From Cucumis sativus (taxonomy: Eukaryota; Streptophyta; Magnoliopsida; Cucurbitales; Cucurbitaceae), in contig NC_026660.2 in assembly GCF_000004075.3 (NCBI RefSeq), positions 29,577,498 to 29,641,497 on the forward strand: 64,000 bases of DNA, in the 5' to 3' direction. This document shows positions 1 through 11,998 of this stretch, piece by piece; the stretch's first letter is position 1; each line of letters opens with the position of its first letter. Below the pieces are notes generated by a model. That model did not search any database. It was not told the DNA's origin and saw only the letters and a program-made list of their open reading frames with translations. Made by a program: the position numbers and the translations under genes.

Positions 1-2499
1 GGAGTGGGAACCTAGCCAATGGGCATTGTACACATTTATGAACTTAAACATAGAGTACTAGTAGTGGACATATTACATATACTTAAGAACAACATGATAA
101 TTATTTGTTACGTACAATTTACAACTAGCAAAATAATTAAGAGGCTTCACCATGTGACTTCCTATTTTATTTCCCTTATTTTGCTCTTCATAATTTCTCA
201 TCCTCATTTGCTAATATTAATGCTTTGTTTGGTATTCATTTAATCTATTTTTTATTTTTTTTAGTAATTTGGCTAAGATTAACTTAACTTTTAAAAATAA
301 AAAACCGAATATGAAATCTCAACAGGTCATTAGTTTATTTTTTAATTTTAGTTTTTGAAATTTGTCTTTGTTTTCTCCTAATTTCATTCATTTATCAATT
401 TTCAAAATAAAAAAAGAGTTTTAAAAAATATTTTTAATTTTCAACTTTTGAATTGAAAACACGAAAATGTAAATAACAAAAGAGTGAAAATTTCATTTAA
501 AAAGAATCGTTATGGACTGAGGCCGGAATAATCAAGAAATAAATAAAACATAATCAAATTAAGATTAGCAAAGAAATGATCTCCCTGGCCAAATTGGAGG
601 ATACAGTACTTGAAGAAGATACATGTTATGATCACGACATGTCGACATAAGCATTCCGCTTATTGTCAACTCCATATTTAATCAAATATGTACTTTCAAA
701 GTGACTTAAAATAAATAATAACAATAAGAAGAAGGTCTTGATGAACATAAGTGGATCGGACTTGAATGGTTCAGTTTTTCCAAAGAGAATAAATTGGGAA
801 GCTTCTTAATTTTGGAATTATTTTAATATAGTCAAGTTGGGTGATGAAATTCCAAGTGTGCAGCCAACGGTTGATATGGTCAAGGACAAAGTGAATCGTC
901 AGTGGTCAAGAAAAGTGGATTGAAGCTGAACTAAGTTCATGGGCATGATTTGTAATTCAAAATATGCAACGCATTTGAAAGAAGAAGATAATAAAATGGC
1001 TTTATACATAATATATGTAGCCCCTACATAATGGGGTTGAATTTGAAGCTCAATCACACACATATATATGTATAGAAATTTGTCAAAGCTATAATATAAC
1101 GGCGGAGACCGGCGTATGTCACATCAAGACAAAAATGATAGAAGTAAATTAGAGCAATTTATTCATTTGAACGAAACCGTGTTGTTGAAAAAGTACGAAG
1201 TGTGTAATGTTAAATTCAACTAGATGATGAATAATTCTGTATTCTTTTGCAAATAGAAAGTTAGAATATGTTGATTTCATCAAAATTATGATTGATATTA
1301 ATGGAAAATTCAAATATGGGTTGGTTATATTAATTGTAGGGATGATGAATGAATTTGTATAAATAATTATTTAGGATGGAAGATACATATAGGAGAGGAC
1401 AACAAGAAAATGGGTCACAAGATTGTATAATGTTTTACAAAATTGGATTGTAGAATTTGCGTAATTGGGGTAAATTCTACTTTTATATATGTGCTGTGGG
1501 AAAGGAATGCTGCTATAAATTCTCAAAGAAAATAAATGTATATTACTTCATGGAATGTGCATGTTTAACTAACAATAATCATATTCTTTTGGTAAATTTT
1601 TCGAAAAATCAATTTTATTTTGTTATATGATATATAAAACTGGATTGTGAAACTATGTGTGGAGTTGACCATGTCATGTCCTCCACAATAGTGGAGTCAT
1701 CCTTCTTCATGGGTCGGCGTGATGTAGTGCAACTCTAAAACATAAAGGTTCGAGTTGGGTCCAAGTTTGAAGATACTATTTGAATTTGAGTAATTATAAT
1801 GGATAACAATTTTAAGAATAATAATCTAGGTTATAACAACAATTTTAGAAAATTGCAATATAGCAAAGTAGTTTATGTTCTACCTTGGTTCGCTCTAATG
1901 GTCTGTTAGTAATAAGTCAATATTTGCAATATAGTTTCTTGTTAATTGAGTTCAACCATGGACAGACTCTGACTTTAATAGATATTTTGTTATATTTGTA
2001 ATTTTTTAAATTTTTACTATATATGTTAAAAATATATTTTAAATATAATTGTTATATTTGGAGCGGTCTTCTTGAGTTTTGACAGAGTCAAACTATCATT
2101 TAATGGATGAGTCTAGATGTTATGATTTTATGGTTTTATTCTTTATGTTAAAAAATATATTAACTATGCCTTGTAAAGAAGGAACGGAAGAAACCAAAAG
2201 TTGTAAAAGAATCATCAATTATGAACTTCACACTTGATCAATTGTAAATGTTTAGATGAGCCACGAAAAGATAATTAAACGTTTTGTCCTAAGCACCGAT
2301 CCTCACAAACGACATTACAAATTAGATGAATCTTTTGTATATCAAAAGTAGAAACATTAGTTGTAGCTGAAAAGCACACAATTAACAAATACAAAAAAAT
2401 AATGTTGATCAGTCTATATTTACGCATAATTAACAAAGCCAAATTTATAAATCAACCACAACAAATATAATGAATAATGAACAAGTAATTAAGAATACA
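1..2499. other. A/T-rich intergenic spacer, left edge
   Basis: No coding region is supported here. The only open frames are short, A/T-rich and without family resemblance. The stretch holds one copy of a dispersed A/T-rich repeat (listed separately, about 1981-2060). The right end runs into the 3' flank of the lipase gene, which is on the minus strand. Confidence 0.6.
1981..2060. repeat. Dispersed A/T-rich repeat, copy 1
   Basis: The stretch TATATTTGTAATTTTTTAAA followed by ACTATATATGTTAA recurs almost unchanged at about 44350-44420, more than 42 kb away. Similar 'ctatatttgtaa' sequences are, from memory, common dispersed repeats in cucurbit genomes; that link is not proven here. No clear terminal inverted repeat or target duplication was identified, so the class is unknown. 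Confidence 0.5.
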
Positions 2500-4137
2500 T
2501 TAACGATGGAAAAACTCATCATCCTCCTCATGATCCATCAACTTCCAAGACCCATCACTCTGTTGAACCATACCCTTATTTTGCAGACACCGCCATGCCA
2601 CAGGCACAAGATACTCATCCTTCAATGCATCAAGGCTTTTGTTTAACAACGCAATATCCCTCTCAATCTCCAGCCTAAACCCTCCTTTATTCTTCCCTTG
2701 TGTCCCTGCAACCCCATGCAAGTACGCTTCCAAATTATGCCAACTGCTCAAGCTCCCTGGGCTCTTCAAGTATTTCGATTTACGAGTATCGATTTCTAGT
2801 TCCTCCCCCACCTCCGAGTACCCGATGATCGGGTAATTAGGGACCACGTCCATGGCGTTTTTTACTCGTAACACGTGCACGTCTTTGTACTCTGAAAATG
2901 CTCTTTTGAAATCTGAATCTCCAACTCTTGGGCTTGCAAAAACGAAGGATGTCACTGGATAGGCTTCCCCTGTTGTAGCTGCAACGTTGAGTTTATTTGC
3001 TGCCATGTCAAAGGCGTTCAGCGTTGCTAGTGCTGCGCCGAGACTGTGGCCTGTTGTAACTATGCTAATTTCTTCGTTCTTGTATTCCTCTACCAATCTT
3101 TTTACTTCGCCTATAACCTGATCACCCATGAACGATAGAATTTATTACTGCAGGTATAAGAATACCCTTAATTTATTAAAATTCTTCTCATTTGTTTAAG
3201 AAAACATTTGAAGTTATAGTCAAATTTTAAAAACAAAAACATAATTTTTGAACATGCTGTTTTGCTAATTTTCAAATTCAGTTTAGATTATGAAACGGCA
3301 TTGGGATGGTTGATTCTCAATAATAATTCATAGAAATAAGATCGTTTTAGATAATAAATGAAGAAAACGCTATAATAGAAAAAGTGACAAAAAGAAAAAT
3401 TGATGGGAAGAAAGAACTCTTGCCTGATTTCTGACGCTGTTATTGGTAAACGGTGATCGCCGATCGTCAGAAGTGTAAATAGAATACCAACCCTGATGAA
3501 TCTTCACGTCGCTAGATTCCCCAAATATTTTCGGAGCCGAAACCAAACCAAACTCAAAATCATCCATCCACTCCAAGCTTCTCACAGTCCCTCTCCAAGC
3601 AATCACAACATCACGCCGCCCCAATTCCGCCGCGCCTTCATCGGTACCCACTGCCACATACCCAATCCAATTCGACTCTTTGCTCCAAGCCTCCCTCGAC
3701 AACGACCTCACAATAAAAGCATCAGGCACTTGAACTTGCGATGTTGCGTACAAGAATTTGGTTACTCTATATTTATATGGGCCAGTCTTCCCCTTTTCCA
3801 GCCCAATTTTGGCGAAGAAATCTTGCTTGGAATACCGGCTGCTTCCGGCGAATTTTGAGGCCTTCTCGGTGTTGAATGTATCGTAAGTTGCCTGAGCCAT
3901 TTGTCCGTAGTGAATCAAGTAGCGACGGAGGTCGATATGAAGAGGCTCCAGAAGGCCTTTCCAATTGTCTGACCCCATTAATTGTTTCCAATTATTCTCT
4001 GATTTGCCGGACGTATGATCCATTGCCGCCGTCTTTGTTGTCTTCTTTTTCTTACCAAAACATTTCCAAAATCGTATACTTTTTCTGCCACATTTGATTC
4101 CCACTACTGCTCTTTTTATTCGTGAATTGCAATTCAT
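2500..4137 (-). CDS. Class II phospholipase A1-type lipase (DSEL / PLA1-II group)
   Basis: Two exons: 4137-3424 and 3117-2500, 443 codons. Plant PLA1-II enzymes release an acyl chain from the sn-1 position of glycerolipids and usually act in the cytosol. Seen: the N-terminal family block ([21 protein letters not shown], near residues 58-78), [11 protein letters not shown] in the middle, the nucleophile motif GHSLGAALA with Ser263, Asp328 in AMDVVP, and the HNLEAYLH block (365-372) that holds the catalytic His. Length fits the family once a basic 38-residue extension ([10 protein letters not shown]) is allowed. Met39 is an alternative start that would match typical members better. The intron is GC-AG: the donor reads CAG|GCAAGA, the acceptor GATCAG|GTT, and phase 0 joins SVRNQ to VIGEVKRL as in relatives. 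No transit peptide like that of class I DAD1 is obvious. Exact subfamily is uncertain. Confidence 0.93.
3118..3423 (-). other. GC-AG intron of the lipase gene
   Basis: The donor dinucleotide is GC, in the context CAG|GCAAGA; the acceptor is TCAG. Everything else in the donor matches the strong consensus typical of GC-AG introns. The conserved protein block crosses the junction without gain or loss of residues. No GT donor nearby gives the same join. Confidence 0.8.
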
Positions 4138-7100
4138 TTATACCATGCATTAATTAAAAAAATTCGTGTGCAGAGAATTTGAGAGGATGAGGCAGGGGGG
4201 TGGGTTTAATTAATTCCCAACAACTTAGGAGAGATTAAATTGAATGAAGGTTGGTTAGTTGAAAAATGAGGATTTGGGAATATTGAGAAAGATATGCTTG
4301 GCTTTGAAGTCATAGAGTTGTAGCATGAAAATGGAAGGTGTGGAAGGTGCTTGCGAGCTTGTCAAGGCAAGTATCACCCACCAGTCCACCACGTCCTTCA
4401 CTTTCCTTCTCCTTCCATTTTCTCTTTTGTTTTCCTTTTTATTACTAAATATTTTATATTCATTTTAAATAATCATGTAGAAAATATTTGTATCGCTATA
4501 GTTCAATTTCACAACATCAACATTCAACAACAACCAACTTATTATCAAATATAAGGTTTGAGTTTCTAACTAGTTGCATCTCTAATAAGAAAATACAATA
4601 ATTTTTATTTTTATAGATGAAAATACTAATAAAATAGAACTTTCAATTAAAATACTAATAAAATAAAACTTATAATAAAATTGAAAGTAAGATCATTTAT
4701 AGTTGATGATAGAATCGTGTAGAATTCACACGAAAAATATTTAATAAATTAATATATCATTTAATGACGTGTCAAATAATCAATGGAGGTAGTATGTACT
4801 ACCATAACACTATAATTTGTTTTCATTTTTTGTTGGACAATCGGTACATATATGCATATTGCATAAAGATGGATAAAGTGTAGGCTAGCCAAGTATTTCA
4901 CTTACTAAATTTATAGATTGAAAAATAAGGAATTCATACATGTTTATGCATCCCAATTATCATTCACACACCAAAAAGTAAAACATATTTTTTCTTTTCA
5001 AACAGGTTCTTGAGCGATCATCCGAATTGTCTTCCTAATGGTCCATTAGACTGGGCCTCCATCCACTAACAGCCCAACTTACTTACGGCTATCGCAAATG
5101 TACGCCCCACAACTTACTTCACACGCTTACACAAATTCATTCATACAATTATTTGTTGTAATCGATACATCTTACAAAGTTTGGACTATAAATTGATGTT
5201 TGTCCAAAATATTTTATTCTTACCGTAAACATATTTTTTCATTTCACATTACTACTGTTTCATTTAGTAACAATTTTTTTGTTTTATTTTAAATTTTATA
5301 TTTGTTTCATATCAATATTTAATTATAATTTTCTTCTATTTAAATTCTAGCCAAATCCAAAAACAAAGTGAACTTTTCACAACTTAGTTTGAGTTTTAGA
5401 AGTATTTAATATTAAGTGATTTGAGAATTATTCAATTTCTCTCTGAACCTGTGATGGGATGATTCAAATTCCCTCCAAATCTTTTGTATATTAAAATAAT
5501 ATTGTAAAGAGAGAAAAGAAAATATGATAGATAAAGCACATAAGAAGAAGTGAAAAGAAAAAAAAACATATTGAAAGCGGGAGTGGGAAGGGAAAAAGAG
5601 ATTTCAAAATTCAAAAATGAGAGAAGAGAAATGGAAAAAGGTTGTATTGGGAAATGAAATGGAGAAGAGATTTGGAAGGGAAGAGAGCATTGATGGCTTT
5701 GGCAATGGCATTTAGTGAAAGACATGGCCCTAACCTTCAACTCTCTTTTTCCACACTTTCCTTTTTTTGGCTTTATATAAACAATCCCTATTCATAATAC
5801 TTTTTAGTTTTTTCAATAAAAAAGAATTCTTAAAATACATTCAAATTAATATATTGTGTTTGAAATTCTAAATAATATTATATTGTGTTTAAAGAATGTG
5901 ATTTTTTCTTTTAAATGCTTCAAATGAATTAAATAGGGTTTTGTGTTGTTGTTGTTGATAAGGATCCACTATGGATATATCTAAGACGAGGTGGCCGGGT
6001 AGGAGGAAACAACAATAGCTTTGTAGGTGTAGCCTTTCTTTTTAATGCCTCCATCTCCGATGCATATACCTGTGTGCTTTTCTGCTATTAATACACAATT
6101 TGGTACATATATTTCGAAATATTGTTCATTTTAATTCATTTATTTATTACCAAGGAATAAAGTTAAATGGCAGCCACATAAATTGGTAGACTAGACTAGT
6201 ATTGATTAGAGAAATTTTCAAAGTATTACACACACACAACTTTTCTATCTTCATATAGATCTTACAGTAAAAGTAATACCAATTTTTTTATGTTTTTGGG
6301 TCCACGAAATATATTAATAATAACTTAATAATGTATTAAATAATGAAGGAGAATAGTTTGTAAGATTTTGCATTTGATGAAAGTATTTGGTGTTAAGAAA
6401 AGAAAAGACAGCCATCAAATGAATTAAAAGTAATTGAATATGTGTAGCGGTGATACTATATTAGGGTTGCATGCATACTCATTGTGTGTACTCCAAAATA
6501 AGCAATTAGTTGAGCGTCCAAACAAAGTTAGCTAAATGTTTTTCTTAACTCGTTTTTAACCTTTTTTTTTTTCTTTTTTCCTTTTAATCTCAATTTATAG
6601 GAATATAAAATTGTCACGTTATACTTCTAACTTATAATTGATTATCTGGGTGAACGTTACAAAGATAGGTACAACCTATAATGCATTAAAAGAAGTAGGT
6701 CGACGTTAATTAAAATTAAAACAATAAATCCCACAAATTGCAATAATATTTGTTTTTGGAAAGAAAGAAAAAAGAGTCCGTAAACCCCAACCCAAATGGA
6801 GAGACAGAGACAAAATTTGAAGGAAGGATAGAGAGATTGGGAAGGTTTTGGAACATTTGGGCAATTGCTTGGTTGGCACATTATGATGACCATGCTGTTG
6901 AAGAACAATAAGGCTTAAGGACCACAATTCCTACCTCTTCAATTCTTATATGCCTCTCTCTCTCTCTCTATAATATCTAAATGTAGATTTACATTTATAT
7001 ATGCAATATATACATATTAATTGTAAATTGTGGCATTCGTTTTCATGCTAGCTATTCTCACATGATACCGCTCCCCCCTCTCACTTCTCACATTCATTTT

Positions 7101-10100
7101 TATTATTTTACTCAACCTCTTAACTCTTTAACCCTTTACACACTCAATTCTTTATGTATCACCTCCTTCACTAAATGTGCATATGAATGCATTTAATATT
7201 TTTTTCTTTATAAATATATAGTATTTTGGATAGTTGAATCAATTGAACTTTTAACTTTAAAATTCATAACACACATGCATCCACCATACTAGTTAAGATA
7301 TGTGCACACAAAAGAAGAGTGAAATTGAGTATATATTGATGAAAACTATTAAGAAATGATATATAATTAGATAATATATAGAGAGAGATCATTTGACTAA
7401 AAATACATCATTGTCATTATATAATCACAAATTGTCTTGACTTCTATACCTTTTGTCTTATGAGCTGTTTTCTAATGGAATTAACAATATGATGGGCTCA
7501 TAGCTTCATCTGAATACTAGTGATAATAAGAAACAAAAAAGATATATATATTATATATTTAATCTTAGTTATAAAAGTAGCCTATGATATTTTTTTTTCT
7601 TCTTTTATATTTCATCAGTCAGAGAGAACTTTAATTGCAGTATTATATACCCAAATTTCTGTGAGAGGGAAGAAAATCAAGTTTAATTTTGCTATGTTTT
7701 CTTTAAAATAAAAAACTAAAAATATATCAAGAGCTTAAAGAGAAAAAAAAAAACTTGAGTACGTATTATTTCCTCATATAACATTGGATATATATGAACA
7801 AAATAGGACTGATAGAAAACAAAAAAAATAAAAAGAACTTGGAAAAGAAGTAAGATGCCTAAAACGACTGAACTAGAGTGATGTTTGGTGTTGAATAGCT
7901 TTTAATAAGACAATATTATAAAGAAAAAACCAAAAGGGGTATTGGTGTGGGGTGGGATCCGTCAAAATGTTGTATTTTCAGGTAATATGATTTATGAATA
8001 TTCAAACATGGTAATGCTTTACTTCCAAGTTGGCATGTTCATCTTTATTAACCACATATACACAACCATATCAAAACCTACAACAACAACATAACAAATA
8101 ATATTAATTATTATTGTAATATTCAAAGCGTAGAAATAACATTAAACCCAAATAAAGTTAAGTGTTTAATTAATTTCTACAAAGAAAATAAATACCCGTC
8201 AAAAAGAAGAAAAATATTGTCGTACTTGAAGCTTTTGTTTAACAAGATCAGTAGTGTCTTAATTGCAAACTTTTGCAGTATATAGAATGATTAATTTCAA
8301 TCTCTTAATTATTTCATGCCTCCACTTAATGATCAAGCACCATGGTCTTCAAATACATATAAACTATGTATCTAAACCCTACTTTTGTCTTCATAATTGT
8401 TACCTAATTGATAAATAAAGAATAAACTAACCTGCATATTTACAAGATTTAGGGTTTAGAATTTAATCGTTTGAACGGCCAAATAGCATAATGAAAACAC
8501 GATCTATAGTTTGATATTTGTCTCTAAAAATAAATTATTGTTCTCTCTTTCTCCTTTTTTGAATGTAGCCAATACAGTAAGTTTCAATATTCATTTCTCT
8601 GCTACTTATGCTTTGTGTCAATTTCGAGAAATGGTCGACGGTGGAAAAGGGCTCTCCCTTTTTGTGCATTTTGAAGCATCAGAGGGCTAGCTCAGTGAGC
8701 AGCTTTTCTTCTTCTTCATCTTCTTTTTCTCTTTTTTTTTGGGTGTGTAAGGAATTCTGAAAGTTTATGGAAATAGGCCAAAAATGATGTGTTGTGAAAA
8801 AGAAAACACAAGAAGGGTGGGGTTATGAAGTAAGTTAGTTAATGGTCAGTGTTGAGACATTGAGTGAGGAGTGAAAATGATGTATCAGCCATATAATCTC
8901 TAAAAACAAAAAACCCATTTGCCACTTTTTTAATTTCAACTCACATGCATGTGGCTCTCCCATTTTCTTTTATATCCTCCAAACCTGAATCAGCTATTCC
9001 TTTGCTTGCTGTCATATTTGGATCACTCTGATTTCCCTCTTGGAGATGTAACTTCGTATTTAATCTTTTTTTTTTTTTTTTGTGTGATTCAATTTTTTAG
9101 TACTGAAGTTTAATTTGGTTGGTAATGATCTGTATAGGTGTATAATGTAGATGTGTATCGATCAATATATATATTTGTCTTTATCACGACCCATGCATTA
9201 TCATAACTTAGGTTTGGTGGATTTGATCTATGTATTGTAGTGTTGTTGAATAGATTATTTGGTTTTGATTATTTTCAGAAATCAATTAATTATTCGGTAT
9301 ACAACAACTTTCATGACAATTAAAGTCAGTTTAATGACTATAAGATTTTCTAATTACTAAACGTTTAATTATTGGCTAACTAAATTCTATAAAAGAAACG
9401 TTAAATAAATAAAATCTACTTTATCTAGCTTTTTAAAAGCTTGACTTGTAATTAAAAACACCCCTAGAAATAGTTAGAGATTGACAATAGAAATCAATGA
9501 AAAGTTTAACTTCTATTTGATATGAATGAAGCCTAAGAAGATCAAATCTCAAACCTTAAAATTCACTTAGGGTGGATTTATATTATGGCCAAACAACCTT
9601 CATTTATATCACTAATTATGGATTCTTTTTCTTAATTGTCAAATAGTAATTGTCACTTTAATTTCACGAGTGAGTAGAAAAACAAAAATGGTTTAACTTT
9701 GGGATGCAAATGAAATGGTGAATCAAACAAAGCATCCTCTTTCTTTTAATTAGTCTAATTAACCATTGTGTTTAGCTTTAAGTCGACAACTTTTTTTATT
9801 TATTTTCTTTAACCTTTTCCACTTATTCATTGATAAAACGTATCAATGAACCCCCCCTTTTATATTTAAAATCATTTGGCATTGAATTGAATACTTCTGT
9901 TTATTAATATATATTTTTTATATATATATTAACAAACAAATATTTTGCTTTAATTTACTTTCTAACATATATCAAAATTATTTAATTCTAAAATGTCAAA
10001 CAAGAATTAAAAAATGTGTGCTTTGAATTAATCCTTAATTAATTTGGTAAACCCATAAATAAGAATTAAAAAATTGGCATTATATTGTTCTTTTATTTAT

Positions 10101-11620
10101 ATTTTATTTTATAATAAAAGTAAAATATTGTTGGTGGAAAAGATTGTATTAAAGGAAGAGAGTCTCAAAAGCTTAATAAAAAATCAGTGGGAGGGTTTTA
10201 ATTGGCAATGATTAAGATGTTAGTAAGAAGGCAAGTTAGCATAACTATTGAAACAAATTTCAAACACAAAGATACATGAAATTAACAAAATGATGTGCCT
10301 TTTTCTTAACCTTTATATTTTGCTGTTCCCACTAATATAATTTAATCTGCTTTTATTAGGTTTCAACACACACCTTATAGATTTGAAACTGCTTCTCTTC
10401 CACTACACATTAATGGTAACTCTTCCAAATTTTACCCATTATTTACATTACTCATTCAATACACCATAATGCAATTAATGTTTATTTTATATGTGTGTTG
10501 ACTGGACACTGCATCTCAACAATTTCTCTCAATTCAAATTTATTATATATCTCAAGTAATTTTATTTTGTTACTTTTCTTCTCTGTTGTAATAATATAAT
10601 ATCGCATCTAATTAATGTTTTTCTTCTTAAATCTGTTTCTCTTGCTCTCTACCATAACTTTATTTATTTATTTCTTTAATTTTAGTACCTACAAGTTTTG
10701 AACACATCTCAAATTATATACCAACAAATGAACACATTATACAGTTTCTAAATTTGATAATATATATCATGATTTAGATTTCGGGATTAAAAACTATTGT
10801 AGGCTGAAAAATTGAAAAGTGGATTCTAGCTTATTTTTAGATATTTATCTCTAGATTTTTAATTTATGATCGAATGCCCAAATTAATTGTACTACTAAGA
10901 TTTTAATTATGTAAGATTAGTGAACATGTAACTTTATGATAAAACATTAATAAACAAATTTAACAAATATAGTCCCCCACATTGTTTATTCCCGTGACAA
11001 ATGAAACCAAAGGGGCTAAGTAATTGAGTGTAGTCCAATAATTTTCTTATTAAAGTTGAATAAAGTAAATAGAGACAAGTATTTAGAGTACTTGTAAGCT
11101 AAATTATGAAATAGAGAGAAATTTGTGAGAAACAAATTGAAATGCATTTATTGAACCATATGATAAAATTAAAAGCGCAATATATCACTTTTTGAAATAT
11201 GATAGAAAGACAAAAAAAAAATATAAAAAATTATTCCTTAAATTTGAGAGTGAAAATAAAAGAAAAGAAGTGTAAAGTGGAATGAGAAAGAAGGAGGATT
11301 TGTTTAATAAATATAACATAAAGATGGGGAAGAAGAAGTATTTAAAAAAACAACAATTGTCAAAGAGAAAGATGGGGAGAAAAAGGAAAGAAAGAAAAAC
11401 TCATGTGTGCCAAAATACCGGGAGAAATTGGTTGAAAAAATTATTGAGCTGACCGTTGGAAGTGGAAGGGCTTTTCTACTCTGTGAACATTTTATTACTT
11501 GGGTACCTGCTCCACCTTCACACACCCACGCGCTCCAAATTCCAACAACTCACGCGTCTCCTCTTTTCACGCCTTCATTCCTTGCTCTTCCATTACGCCT
11601 ATGCTACGAAGCGAGTATTC
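4138..11620. other. Long intergenic spacer (7.5 kb)
   Basis: Very A/T-rich with many homopolymer runs. The frames present are short and low in complexity. TGGGCC at 5052-5057 and AGCCCA at 5071-5076 resemble paired site II elements, about 0.9 kb upstream of the lipase start. A CT run lies near 6955-6970 and a poly-T run at about 9067-9081. A short AAAAGGG/CCCTTTT hairpin sits at 8645-8662. No gene, tRNA or recognised microRNA sequence was seen. Confidence 0.5.
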
Positions 11621-11621
11621 G

Positions 11622-11632
11622 TATTTATATAG
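11622..11632 (+). promoter_or_regulatory. Candidate TATA box of the CHUP1-like gene
   Basis: TATTTATATAG lies about 370 bases before the start codon. It is followed by a pyrimidine-rich leader (CTTCTCTTCCCTTCCC and similar), typical of plant 5' untranslated regions. Placement of the transcription start is inferred. Confidence 0.4.
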
Positions 11633-11998
11633 TCGAGGCGATTTGTGTATTTAACTTTTTCTTATATTTTCCATTTTAAAAATTAGATCCAAAGAAATAC
11701 GACCGTTCCTCGTGATCGACGCCACTGCCCTCCGTCTTTCTCTTCTCTTCCCTTCCCTTCCCACTCAAACGTTTTCTATTACTTACTACCTTCTTTTTTT
11801 ATTTTAATTTTTTCGCAAACTCCAACTTTCTTCATCTCTCTTTTTCTCTTTCAGATGAGACGAAGATAAAGACGTTTCGTTCACACTCTAAAGTAGATTG
11901 AAAAATTGAAGGACTGTAAAAACTCACTCCCGACCTTACCCTCCAAGCATAGAGAGAGGTGAGAGAGAGACATACACACACGCGGTGAGAGTTTAGAG

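Noticed and set aside
1743-1765. GGTTCGAGTTGG, resembling a tRNA box B
   Set aside because: The T stem does not pair and no box A or acceptor stem can be drawn around it.
3496-3858. Plus-strand frame of 120 codons
   Set aside because: Antisense shadow of lipase exon 1.
8645-8662. AAAAGGG/CCCTTTT hairpin considered as a microRNA precursor
   Set aside because: The stem is only seven pairs and no known mature microRNA sequence is present.
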